A stretch of DNA of 64,000 nt from Streptomyces liliiviolaceus (lineage in GTDB: Bacteria > Actinomycetota > Actinomycetes > Streptomycetales > Streptomycetaceae). The notes under the pieces are model-generated. The model made no database searches. It was not told the origin of the DNA and was given only the letters and a program-made list of their open reading frames with translations. Below are positions 16,014 to 23,753 of this stretch, piece by piece. A program made the position numbers and the translations under genes. Location of the stretch: the NCBI RefSeq assembly GCF_018070025.1, contig NZ_JAGPYQ010000002.1:1426001-1490000 (forward strand), written 5' to 3'. Numbering within the stretch: position 1 is the stretch's first letter; each line of letters begins with the position of its first letter.

Positions 16014-18113
16014 TCAGCCGCGGGTGGCGGCGAGCGACGCGAGTGCCGCCTCGACCACCGCGTCCTCGGTGAGGCCGACCGCCGTCATGGCGTCCTCGGC
16101 CGGAGCCGACGTTCCGAAGTCGTCGACGGTCACGGCGCGGCCGTGCTCGCCGAGCAGGCCGTGCCAGCCGAAGGCGGTACCCGCCTCGACGACCACGCGG
16201 GCGCGCACGGACGGGGGCAGGACGCTGTTGCGGTAGTCGGCGTCCTGCCGGGTGAACCAGTCGAGGCAGGGCACCGAGACGACCCGGGCGGTGATCTCCC
16301 GCTCGGCGAGGAGGTCTCGTGCCGCCATGGCGAGGGTGACTTCGCTGCCGCTGGCCAACAGGACGACGTCGAGGTCTTCTTGAGGGTCCGTCACCGCGTA
16401 GGCGCCGCGCGCCACGCCCTCCCGTACCGCCTCGGACGGTGTCGGGAGGACGGGCAGGCCCTGCCGGGCGAGAGCCAGGCCCACCGGACCCGGGGAGTTC
16501 AGGGCGCTGAGCCAGGCGGCGGCCGTCTCGTTGGCGTCGGCCGGCCGGACCACGGCGAGTCCCGGCATGGCCCGCAGAGCGGCGAGGTGTTCGACGGGCT
16601 GGTGGGTGGGGCCGTCCGCGCCCAGGGCCACGGAGTCGTGGCTCCAGACGTGCACCACGGGCAGCTTCATGAGGGCCGCGAGGCGCAGGGAGGGTCGCTG
16701 GTAGTCGCTGAACACCAGGAACGTACCGGCGAAGGGGGTGTCGTAGCCGACCAGGGCGATGCCGTTGAGGGCGGCGGCCATCGCGTGTTCGCGTACGCCC
16801 CAGTGGACGTTGCGCCCCAGCGGGCCCTGTCCGTCGCTGTCGTCCGCCGGCAGGAACGATCCGCCCGACGTGATGGTCGTACGGTTGCTGTCGCCGAGGT
16901 CGGCCGATCCGCCCCACAGCCTCGGCAGGGCTTCGGCCAGTGCCTGGATGACCTTGCCGGAGGCGTCACGCGGGGCGACGGAGGTCCCGGGCTCGAAGTG
17001 CGGCAGTACGGCCGCGGCGGCGGCCGGATCCAGTGGCCGTACGGCGTGTGCGCGGGCTCGCGCGGCCTCGGGGTGCTCGGCCGTCCAGCGGGCCAGTTCC
17101 CGGTCCCAGACGGCATGCAGTTCGGCGCCCCGCTCCAACGCCCCGCGGGTGTGCTCCAGTACGTCCGCGGGGACCGTGAACTCGCCTTCGACGCCCAGCA
17201 GTTCCTTGACCGCGGCGGTCTCGGCGGTGCCGAGCGGCGCGCCGTGCGAGGCGGGCGTGTTGACGGCGTTCGGGGCGGGGAAGGCTATCTGCGACTTCAG
17301 GGCGATGAAGCTGGGCCGGCCGGTCTCCGCACGCGCCGCGCCGAGGGCCAGGTCGAGGGCGTCGGTGTCCACGTCGCCGTCGGCGCCGAGACCGACCGTC
17401 TGCACGAACCAGCCCTGCGCACGGAAGCGGGCGGCCGTGTCCTCATGGGTCGTCAGACCGGTGGAGCCCTCGATCTGGATGTCGTTGTCGTCCCAGACGA
17501 CGACCAGATTGTCCAGGCGGTGCCGGCCGGCGAGCGCGCCGGCCTCGTAGGAGATGCCCTCCTGGAGGTCGCCGTCGGAGCACAGCACCCACACGGTGCG
17601 GCCCGCGGGACCGTCGGGCGAGGTGTCGGCGCCGGCGAGGCGGCTCTCGTCGCGCTTGAGCGCCATCGCCATGCCGACGGCGGTGGCGACGCCCTGGCCG
17701 AGCGGACCGGTGGTCGTCTCGACGCCGGCCGTGTGCCGGTACTCGGGGTGACCGGGCGTCAGCGAGCCGAGCCGACGGAAGCGGCGCAGATCGTCCAACT
17801 CCAGTCCGTATCCGGTCAGATAGAGCTGCGTGTACTGCAGGATACTCGCGTGGCCGCAGGACAGCACGAACCGGTCCCGGCCCTCCCAGGCGGGATCCGC
17901 CGGGTCGTGCCGGACATGCCGCTGAAACAGCAGGTGCGCCACGGGCGCGAGGGCCAGCGCCGTGCCCGGGTGTCCGGAACCCGCGGCCTCGACGGCGTCC
18001 ACGGCCAGGGCCCGAGCGGTCGCGACGGCCCGGATGTCGGCCGCGCCGAACACCCGCCCTCCGGCGTGGGAGTCCTCAAGGGACCGTGTCGACCGTGCTG
18101 TTGAGGAAACCAC
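16014..18113 (-). CDS. tkt: Transketolase
   Basis: A 699-residue thiamine-diphosphate enzyme of the non-oxidative pentose phosphate pathway. Visible landmarks are SGHPGTALALAP near residue 47, GPLGQGVATAVGMA, the cofactor motif CSDGDLQEG to VVWDDNDIQIEG, the mid-protein HGAPLG, the pyrimidine-domain stretch NVHWGVREHAMAAALNGIAL, and VWSHDSVALGADGPTHQPVEH. The start is GTG 18113 with AAGGAG six bases upstream. It heads a minus-strand unit with HPr and HAD, divergent from a HutC-type regulator and an ascorbate-type PTS. A catabolic paralogue tied to the PTS substrate, which would yield a pentose phosphate, is more likely than the housekeeping copy. Confidence 0.95.
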   Translation of the reverse strand: MVSSTARSTRSLEDSHAGGRVFGAADIRAVATARALAVDAVEAAGSGHPGTALALAPVAHLLFQRHVRHDPADPAWEGRDRFVLSCGHASILQYTQLYLTGYGLELDDLRRFRRLGSLTPGHPEYRHTAGVETTTGPLGQGVATAVGMAMALKRDESRLAGADTSPDGPAGRTVWVLCSDGDLQEGISYEAGALAGRHRLDNLVVVWDDNDIQIEGSTGLTTHEDTAARFRAQGWFVQTVGLGADGDVDTDALDLALGAARAETGRPSFIALKSQIAFPAPNAVNTPASHGAPLGTAETAAVKELLGVEGEFTVPADVLEHTRGALERGAELHAVWDRELARWTAEHPEAARARAHAVRPLDPAAAAAVLPHFEPGTSVAPRDASGKVIQALAEALPRLWGGSADLGDSNRTTITSGGSFLPADDSDGQGPLGRNVHWGVREHAMAAALNGIALVGYDTPFAGTFLVFSDYQRPSLRLAALMKLPVVHVWSHDSVALGADGPTHQPVEHLAALRAMPGLAVVRPADANETAAAWLSALNSPGPVGLALARQGLPVLPTPSEAVREGVARGAYAVTDPQEDLDVVLLASGSEVTLAMAARDLLAEREITARVVSVPCLDWFTRQDADYRNSVLPPSVRARVVVEAGTAFGWHGLLGEHGRAVTVDDFGTSAPAEDAMTAVGLTEDAVVEAALASLAATRG

Positions 18114-18148
18114 GAAGACTCCTTGCGAAGAGCATGAGAGAACATGAC

Positions 18149-18159
18149 GTCATGATGAC
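18149..18159. promoter_or_regulatory. Operator GTCAT-G-ATGAC (transketolase side)
   Basis: An 11-base palindrome 36 bases upstream of the transketolase start, overlapping the palindrome ATGACGTCAT (18144-18153). A related box lies in front of the regulator gene (18335-18350), so both divergent transcripts probably answer to the same GntR protein. Confidence 0.55.
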
Positions 18160-18334
18160 TTCGGGAAACGTAACCCACTCCTCCACATCGGCACCAGAGG
18201 GGTCCTGTCGAGCCTCACAGAGGAGATACAGCAGGCCAGCGACGTGAGGCCAGGTCCGCGGAGAGGCGGCCAGGGCTCCGGCCCACCCGAAGATTTCGTT
18301 TAGGTGTCTACTATTGACGCGTCGAATGTCCTGT

Positions 18335-18350
18335 AGTCATCATGATGTCT
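18335..18350. promoter_or_regulatory. Operator around CATCATGATG (regulator/PTS side)
   Basis: The perfect 10-base palindrome at 18338-18347 is extended by G..C and A..T pairs to 16 bases with one mismatch. It lies 34 bases before the regulator ATG and shares GTCAT/ATGA half-sites with the box in front of transketolase. Confidence 0.55.
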
Positions 18351-18383
18351 CGATGACACGTAAGCCCGACAAGGAGGTCGTGG

Positions 18384-19112
18384 ATGGCCGGGCACAAGTA
18401 CGCACAAGTGCGCGACCACCTCTTGCGGCGCGTGCAGAGTCTCCCCGTCGGGGAGCGACTGCCCGCCGAGGGCATCCTGTGCAGCGAGTACGACGTGAGC
18501 CGCATCACGCTGCGCCGGGCCGTGGACGAACTGGTCCAGGACGGCTACCTCGTACGGGAGCACGGCCGCGGCACCTTCGTGAGCCACCCCCGCTACAACC
18601 TCAAGCACCGCGAGCGGTTCGTGAACGAGGTGACCGGCTTCCACACCCAGCTCACCCGACAGGGGCACACCGTCACCTCACGGGTGACCGTGCAGCGGAG
18701 CGAGCGGGCCGGCACCCGCCTGGCCGCCGCGCTCGGCATCAGCCCCGCCACCTCGGTCGTCCGGCTGGAGCGGCTGCGCAGCGTGAACGGCGTGGTGCAC
18801 CACCTGGCCGAGTCGTACGTCGAGGAGGACCGCTTCCCCGACGTGCTGACCTCGGACTTCACCGACTCCTCCCTGTACGCCCACCTGCGGGCCCGGCACG
18901 ACGTGCTGCTCGTCCGCAACGAGATCGTCGTCGGACTGCACCGGTGCGACGCGCGGGAAGCCGCACTGCTGGAAGTCGCCGAGGAGACCCCTCTGCTGCT
19001 GGCCACCTCGTGCGTCTTCGAGCCGGGGCGAAAACCCGTCATCTTCGGCACCTCGAAGTTCCTGCCGGACACGGCGGAACTGTCCTTCGACATCGTGGCC
19101 GACTCCGAGTAG
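18384..19112 (+). CDS. HutC-subfamily GntR regulator of the PTS module
   Basis: A 242-residue regulator. The winged helix-turn-helix is at residues ~5-72 (GERLPAEGILCSEYDVSRIT, then LRRAVDELVQDGYLVREHGR and GTFVSHP), followed by a UTRA ligand domain, which usually binds phosphorylated sugars or amino sugars. AAGGAGG at 18371-18377 fixes the start. Position between transketolase/HPr/HAD and EIIA/EIIB/EIIC makes it the likely local repressor, with boxes at 18149-18159 and 18335-18350. EIIA begins 41 bases downstream on the same strand. Confidence 0.9.
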   Translation: MAGHKYAQVRDHLLRRVQSLPVGERLPAEGILCSEYDVSRITLRRAVDELVQDGYLVREHGRGTFVSHPRYNLKHRERFVNEVTGFHTQLTRQGHTVTSRVTVQRSERAGTRLAAALGISPATSVVRLERLRSVNGVVHHLAESYVEEDRFPDVLTSDFTDSSLYAHLRARHDVLLVRNEIVVGLHRCDAREAALLEVAEETPLLLATSCVFEPGRKPVIFGTSKFLPDTAELSFDIVADSE

Positions 19113-19153
19113 TCGACCGCGGTCGCCTTCCCCGCACCCCCTGTGGAGCACGC

Positions 19154-19609
19154 ATGCTCAGTCACCTTCTCCCCGAGCGGAACATCCACTTCACCCAGGA
19201 AAAGCTGACCTGGCAGGAAGCAGTCACCCAGGTCGCCCGTCCGCTGGTGGAGGCCGGAGACGTCACCCCCGAGTACGTCCGGGCCATGCTCGACTCGATC
19301 ACGGCCGGCGGCACCTACATCGACCTCGGCCACGGCATCGCCCTCGCGCACGCCCGCCCCGAGCACGGAGTGGTGCGTACCGGTATCTCGATGCTCCGCT
19401 TGGGCGAACCGGCCCCGCTGCTCGACCTGCCCGAGCACGCGGTCGACCTCTACTTCTGTTTCGCGGCAGCGGACGCCGACGCGCACATGCGCGCCATGGC
19501 CTCCCTCGCGCGCATTCTCTCGGACGCCCACACCCGCCAAGCCCTGCGCGACGCGGCTTCGGCGCCCGAGGTAGTCAAACTGATCACCGAATTCGAGGAC
19601 TCAGAATGA
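19154..19609 (+). CDS. PTS EIIA, mannitol/ascorbate type
   Basis: A 151-residue cytoplasmic phosphotransfer protein. The phospho-acceptor is His66 in GIALAHARPEHGV (canonical ALPHARP), and the flanking IDLGHG and the C-terminal helical region fit the type 2 EIIA fold. It would accept phosphate from HPr and pass it to EIIB. Its last codons overlap the EIIB start by four bases (ATGA), so the two are translationally coupled. Confidence 0.92.
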   Translation: MLSHLLPERNIHFTQEKLTWQEAVTQVARPLVEAGDVTPEYVRAMLDSITAGGTYIDLGHGIALAHARPEHGVVRTGISMLRLGEPAPLLDLPEHAVDLYFCFAAADADAHMRAMASLARILSDAHTRQALRDAASAPEVVKLITEFEDSE

Positions 19610-19887
19610 AGTTCCTGGCGATGTGCAGCACCGGATTGGGCAGCAGCTTCATGGTGCGCATGAACATCGAGACCGTCGTACGCGAACTGGGGCTCCAGGA
19701 CGTCACGGTGGAGCACTCCGACATCAGTTCCGCCGGTCCCGACAGCGCGGACGTGTTCGTCGTCGCGAAGGACCTGGAGGACGCCGTCCAGGGTCTGGGT
19801 GACGTGGTCGTGCTGAACAGCATCATCGACATGGACGAGCTGCGCGGCGCGGTCAAGGAAGCGGCCGCGCGACACGGCGTCGCCTGA
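19606..19887 (+). CDS. PTS EIIB, ascorbate/galactitol type
   Basis: A 93-residue protein with the phosphocysteine loop at the very N-terminus: Cys7 in MCSTGLGSSFMV. This is the UlaB/GatB arrangement. It takes phosphate from His66 of EIIA and phosphorylates the sugar bound by EIIC. It overlaps EIIA by four bases. EIIC follows after 377 bases, an unusually long gap for a PTS operon. Confidence 0.92.
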   Translation: MKFLAMCSTGLGSSFMVRMNIETVVRELGLQDVTVEHSDISSAGPDSADVFVVAKDLEDAVQGLGDVVVLNSIIDMDELRGAVKEAAARHGVA

Positions 19888-20264
19888 GCGGTCGCGGCTC
19901 CGCACTGAGCACCGATCTGCGGAACCCCCTCCGCAGAAACGTTTCATCCGTACGTTCACGCGTCCGTCCATCCATGGATCCGTACGTCGCCGTGGATCCG
20001 TACGCTGATCCGTACCTTGGTGACGGCCGCCGGCTTCGGCACCGTCCCGCCCACGACGGCGAGGGGCAGCCACTGCCCCGACCGCCGCCTGCCCGCCCCG
20101 CCCGCAGCGCGCGACGTCCCGCTCGTGTCGCCGCGGAGCCGAGGCCGCCGACAGGTTCCCCGCACGCCGCCCGGCCGCGCCGAACCCGGCTACCCGTTCT
20201 CGCCGACCCCGGCACCCACCACTTCCGCACGCGGCCTCGTCGTGCCCGAAGAGAGGCGTTGTCT
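19888..20264. other. Long EIIB-EIIC intercistronic gap
   Basis: Apart from the repeats at 19946-20015, I find no gene in these 377 bases. The frame extending upstream from EIIC is Arg/Pro-rich and lacks a ribosome site. The gap may contain a separate promoter for EIIC. Confidence 0.5.
19946..20015. repeat. Four direct repeats of ATCCGTAC(G)
   Basis: Copies lie at 19946-19954, 19978-19986, 19996-20004 and 20008-20015 (the last without the final G), in the EIIB-EIIC gap. Spacings are 32, 18 and 12 bases, so this is not a simple tandem array. GTAC is self-complementary, so each copy can be a half-site. They could be binding sites or an mRNA processing element that separates EIIC expression from EIIA/EIIB. 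Confidence 0.55.
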
Positions 20265-21653
20265 GTGAACAGCGTTCTGGACAGTCTTCTGGATGTCTTC
20301 CGTGAGCCATCCGTCATCATCGGCCTGATCGCCCTCCTGGGCCTGTTGCTCCAGCGCAAGTCCCTTTCCGACACCGTCAAGGGGACCATCAAGGCGTTCG
20401 TCGGTTTCCTCGTCCTCGCGGCCGGTGCCGGCGTGGTCTCCGACGCGCTGACCCCGTTCGGCGACATGTTCCAGCACGCCTTCGGAGTGCAGGGAGTGGT
20501 GCCCAACAACGAGGCCATCGTCGGCAAGGTGCTCACCGACTACGGCTCGCAGGCCGCGCTGATCTTCTTCTTCGGCATGGTCGTGAACGTATTGCTGGCC
20601 CGGCTCACCGTGTTCAAGTTCATCTACATGTCGGGGCACGTGGCCCTGTACCTGGCGGCCATGATCGCCGTCATCCTCATCGCGAACGGCTTCAGCACCT
20701 GGCAGGCCATCCTCTGGGGCTCCCTCGCCCAGGGCCTGATCACCACCCTTTCGCCGGCGCTCGTCCAGCCCTGGATGCGCAAGGTCACCAAGAACGACAA
20801 CGTCGCACTCGGCCACACCGGCAACTTCGGCATCGCCACCAGCGGCCTCGTCGCCAAGTTCTTCGGTGACTCCTCCAAGTCCACCGAGGACCTGAAGATC
20901 CCCAAGGGCCTCGGCTTCCTGCGTGACACCACGGTCGTCATCGCCGGCTCCATGGGCGTCATCTACCTGCTGGTCACTCTGGTGGCAGGCCCCGGATACG
21001 TCGAGCGCGAGCTCAGCAACGGCCAGTGGTACGTGTTGTGGGCGATCATGCAGGCCGGCAAGTTCGCCGCGGGCGTGTTCATCATCCTCGCCGGTGTCCG
21101 TGTCGTCCTCGCCGAGATCATCCCCGCCTTCAAGGGCATCTCGGAGAAGCTGGTGCCCAACGCCCGGCCCGCGCTGGACGTCCCGATCGTCTTCACCTTC
21201 GCCCCGAACGCCGTACTCGTCGGCTTCCTGGCCAGCTTCGTCGGCGGGCTCATCGGCATGGGCATCCTCGTGGCCGTCGGCGGCACGATCATCATCCCCG
21301 GCATCGTCGCCCACTTCATGACGGGCGCCGCCTCGGGTGTCATCGGCAACGCGACCGGCGGACGGCGCGGCGCCGTCCTCGGTGCCATGGCCAACGGCCT
21401 GCTGATCACCTTCCTGCCGCTGCTCGTCCTGCCCTTCCTCGGCGACGTCGGCCTGCAGAACTCCACCTTCTCCGACGCCGACTTCGGTGTCTCCGGCCTG
21501 CTGATCGGCGGCGCCGAACGCATCGGCCACATAGCCGTCATCGCTCTCGTCCTCATCGCCCTGGCAGCCACCTTCGTCGCCAGCACCCTCGTCGCCCGGC
21601 GCGGCTCCACCAACGAGGTCACCGCGGAGAAGGAAACTCAGCCCGCGGGCTGA
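20265..21653 (+). CDS. PTS EIIC, UlaA/SgaT (ascorbate-type) permease
   Basis: A 462-residue membrane permease with about ten helices. It begins MNSVLDSLLDVFREPSVIIG and carries family stretches such as RKSLSDTVKGTIKAFVGFLV, VVPNNEAIVGKVL, HTGNFGIATSG and IGGAERIGHIAVIALVLI. The start is GTG 20265; GAGAGG at 20251-20256 is a plausible ribosome site. UlaA proteins transport ascorbate or other acidic or unknown sugars. No UlaG lactonase or UlaD/E/F enzymes are present here; transketolase and HAD replace them, so the substrate is probably not ascorbate. Confidence 0.9.
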   Translation: MNSVLDSLLDVFREPSVIIGLIALLGLLLQRKSLSDTVKGTIKAFVGFLVLAAGAGVVSDALTPFGDMFQHAFGVQGVVPNNEAIVGKVLTDYGSQAALIFFFGMVVNVLLARLTVFKFIYMSGHVALYLAAMIAVILIANGFSTWQAILWGSLAQGLITTLSPALVQPWMRKVTKNDNVALGHTGNFGIATSGLVAKFFGDSSKSTEDLKIPKGLGFLRDTTVVIAGSMGVIYLLVTLVAGPGYVERELSNGQWYVLWAIMQAGKFAAGVFIILAGVRVVLAEIIPAFKGISEKLVPNARPALDVPIVFTFAPNAVLVGFLASFVGGLIGMGILVAVGGTIIIPGIVAHFMTGAASGVIGNATGGRRGAVLGAMANGLLITFLPLLVLPFLGDVGLQNSTFSDADFGVSGLLIGGAERIGHIAVIALVLIALAATFVASTLVARRGSTNEVTAEKETQPAG

Positions 21654-21655
21654 GC

Positions 21656-21732
21656 CGCCTGCCCGACGAAAGACCACGGAGGTCTCTTGTGTGGTGAAGC
21701 GGGCGGGCAGGCGCGATCGCTGGAGATCGCGC
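21656..21732. terminator. Cluster of stem-loops after EIIC
   Basis: CGCCTGCCCG (21656-21665) pairs with CGGGCAGGCG (21704-21713). AGACC (21671-21675) pairs with GGTCT (21681-21685) inside its loop. GCGCGATC (21711-21718) pairs with GATCGCGC (21725-21732). The cluster starts just after the EIIC stop (21653) and lies between convergent genes, so it probably terminates transcription from both sides. Confidence 0.6.
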
Positions 21733-21803
21733 GGCTGTCCGCCCGCTGCACCATGTTCGAATGTCCGACACGACTGGTCGTGCCACCTCTCGGCCATGTC
21801 ACG

Positions 21804-21852
21804 GAGGCGGCACGGTCACGGAGGGCACGGTTACAGAGGCGGCACGGTCACG
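21804..21852. repeat. 17-base direct repeat at a gene 3' end
   Basis: GAGGCGGCACGGTCACG occurs at 21804-21820 and 21836-21852, with a related 15-base variant between. The second copy encodes the last residues of the leftward gene ending at 21831; the first lies outside it. This looks like local slippage duplication. Confidence 0.6.
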
Positions 21853-23237
21853 TGGTTCAGGGCGTTGAGGACGTGCTGGGCGAATGCGGTCGTGGTGGGG
21901 GTCAGCCAGGCGGGAGGGGCAGCGAGCAACGCGTTGATCGCGTTGATCCAGGCATTGCGGCGCCCCCGGTCCGCGAACTGGTCGGGCAGGGCATCGGCGT
22001 AACGGTGCACGTTGGCGTAGTTGAGCCCCTGGCAGAGAGCCTGCTGGACGTGCTGGTCGTGGGCCGCCACCGCCAGGTCACCGTGGTTGTTCTTGCTGCC
22101 GAGGACGAAGTAGCGCAGGCCGGGCGGGTTGGCCGCTTCGACCACGAGCGAGATGGCGTTGGCGAAGCCCTTGCTGAGGACGTTCGGGGTCGCCCAGACC
22201 TCGTGCCAGCTCTCGTCGACACCGGTTCCGTACATGTTGAAGTAGAAGAGTTCGGCGCCCTGACCGAATGCGTTCTCCCCGTTCCGGGCGTAGTTCTCCA
22301 GCGTCAGGTAGTCGGTTCCGTCCATGCCGATGACTCCGGCCCAGTGGAAGCCCCACAGCACGCGATTGAGGTCGACCGGATCGGTGAGCAGCCGGCCGTT
22401 GGCGTGGTCCTGGACCTGAGGTCCTCCGGCGGCGGCGTGCCGGGCGCCGAGCGAGCCTGTGTAGAGGGCCTGTCCGACGGCGGTGGGGCGGGCGAAGGTG
22501 TTCACTCCCAGGGTCATGGCGTTGCCGGCGAGCGCCGCGTTGTGCGGGGGCACCGCGTGGGCCAGCAGGGCGGCGAGGTCCTGCCCCCAGTTCAGGGCGA
22601 TGGCGTCCTGTGCGGCGGCAAGGGCCGCGGGGGCGGCGGGGATGTCCGCGGCGGCCACACCGCCCGAGAGATGGTTGGCGACGTGGTATTCGAAGAAGGT
22701 CTGCTGCTGGGCGGGAGTGGTCCCGAGAAAGACCGCTGCGCCCAGCCTGGGGGTGGGCTGGAGGCCCGAGCCGATCACTTCGAGGACCGTACCGTTGCAG
22801 TTCTCGGTGGTGGTCACTTCGTTGCCGATCCGCTGGACCGGTGCGCTCAGATTGGCGGGGTGGGCACGCTGAAGGACGGTCGGGGCTCCGGCGCCGGGGA
22901 GGGTGAAGGTGACCGTGTGGGCGGGGTCGGTGAAGAACTGGAAGATGGAGCCCTGGCGGGCCAGGGTGCGGTTCCACTGGGCCACCGTCGCCGCGGTGGC
23001 GAAGAAGTGCTTGGCCTGACGGCGCGTCACCGGTGAGTCCTCCACGGCGAAGCGGCCGTTGACCGAGACGCGCAGCCCGGTCGTGGTCGAGCCGACGATG
23101 TTGGGCGCGCCCGCGTTGAGGAAGGTGTAACCGACCCCGGCGGCCGGGTCCGGCACCCAGGCGTGCGCCTCCAGCGGAGACGTCGAGGTGTAGGTGGGGG
23201 CAAACGCTCCCGGCGCCGCCGCGTTGAAGTAGTGCAT
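21831..23237 (-). CDS. Large unassigned protein, possible Cys-His hydrolase fold
   Basis: A 468-residue protein without signal peptide or membrane helix. The start at ATG 23237 has AAGGGGGA upstream. The N-terminus is Ala/Pro-rich (MHYFNAAAPGAFAPTY). A cysteine sits in TTENCNGTVLEV (about residue 148), and a histidine in LWGFHWAGVIGMDGTDYLTL, followed by ENYARN and LFYFNMYGTG. The FHWAGV..DGxDxxTLENYAR pattern resembles a segment I associate with papain-like or eCIS-associated actinobacterial effectors, so a Cys-His catalytic pair is possible. I cannot name the family with confidence. It converges with the PTS operon and has no obvious functional neighbour. Confidence 0.6.
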   Translation of the reverse strand: MHYFNAAAPGAFAPTYTSTSPLEAHAWVPDPAAGVGYTFLNAGAPNIVGSTTTGLRVSVNGRFAVEDSPVTRRQAKHFFATAATVAQWNRTLARQGSIFQFFTDPAHTVTFTLPGAGAPTVLQRAHPANLSAPVQRIGNEVTTTENCNGTVLEVIGSGLQPTPRLGAAVFLGTTPAQQQTFFEYHVANHLSGGVAAADIPAAPAALAAAQDAIALNWGQDLAALLAHAVPPHNAALAGNAMTLGVNTFARPTAVGQALYTGSLGARHAAAGGPQVQDHANGRLLTDPVDLNRVLWGFHWAGVIGMDGTDYLTLENYARNGENAFGQGAELFYFNMYGTGVDESWHEVWATPNVLSKGFANAISLVVEAANPPGLRYFVLGSKNNHGDLAVAAHDQHVQQALCQGLNYANVHRYADALPDQFADRGRRNAWINAINALLAAPPAWLTPTTTAFAQHVLNALNHVTVPPL

Positions 23238-23553
23238 CGGTCCCCCTTGGTCGCTGCTCCCGGCGGCCGGTTGCGGCCGGGCACAGCGCGGTGGCGGCAC
23301 GGGATCCGTCAGGTGTCCCCCGATACGCCCACCGCGCTCGCACCATTGGAGCAGCGAGGCCATACGAGCGGCAGGGGGGAATACAACGTTTCTCTGGCGG
23401 ATGCGGTGATTTCTCTTGGTGCGCCCACCTGTGCTCCGCCGTCACCCGATCTCTCCCTGGCGCATCGGCGTCCACCCGGGTCCCGAGCGATGGGACCGCC
23501 AAGCGGGGCGCCCGGCCGCGCGTGCCCGCACCGCTGCCGGTGCGGGTGCCGCT

Positions 23554-23598
23554 GCCGGTGCCGGTGCGAATGCCGGTGCCGGTGCGAATGCCGGTGCC
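23554..23598. repeat. 18-base tandem repeat, 2.5 copies
   Basis: The unit GCCGGTGCCGGTGCGAAT occurs at 23554-23571 and 23572-23589 and continues for nine bases to 23598. Shorter GGTGCC/GGTGCG units extend to the left. It is non-coding as far as I can see. Confidence 0.7.
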
Positions 23599-23640
23599 GC
23601 AACAGCCGTCCCAGCGGCTCCTGTTGGATGTGTTGGCGCC

Positions 23641-23675
23641 CCACGGCTCGTAGGTGGTGCCGCCACGAGCCGTGG
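23641..23675. terminator. 11-bp stem-loop, probable Spo0M terminator
   Basis: CCACGGCTCGT (23641-23651) and ACGAGCCGTGG (23665-23675) pair perfectly around a 13-base loop. It lies about 80 bases past the Spo0M stop on the minus strand. There is no U-tract, as is common for streptomycete terminators. Confidence 0.6.
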
Positions 23676-23753
23676 ACCCCTGCTGCCTGCCGGGGACGGA
23701 CGCGGTCCCGGGCCTTCAGCGGGCGACGCGCGGCAGCCCGGCTCCCGGATGGT

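Larger units (their letters stand above)
23238..23753. other. 516-base gap with repeats, no gene
   Basis: Long frames across this region encode Arg/Pro/Gly/Ala low complexity and lack starts with ribosome sites. It contains the promoter side of the gene starting at 23237, the 18-base tandem repeats at 23554-23598 and the stem-loop at 23641-23675. Confidence 0.5.
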
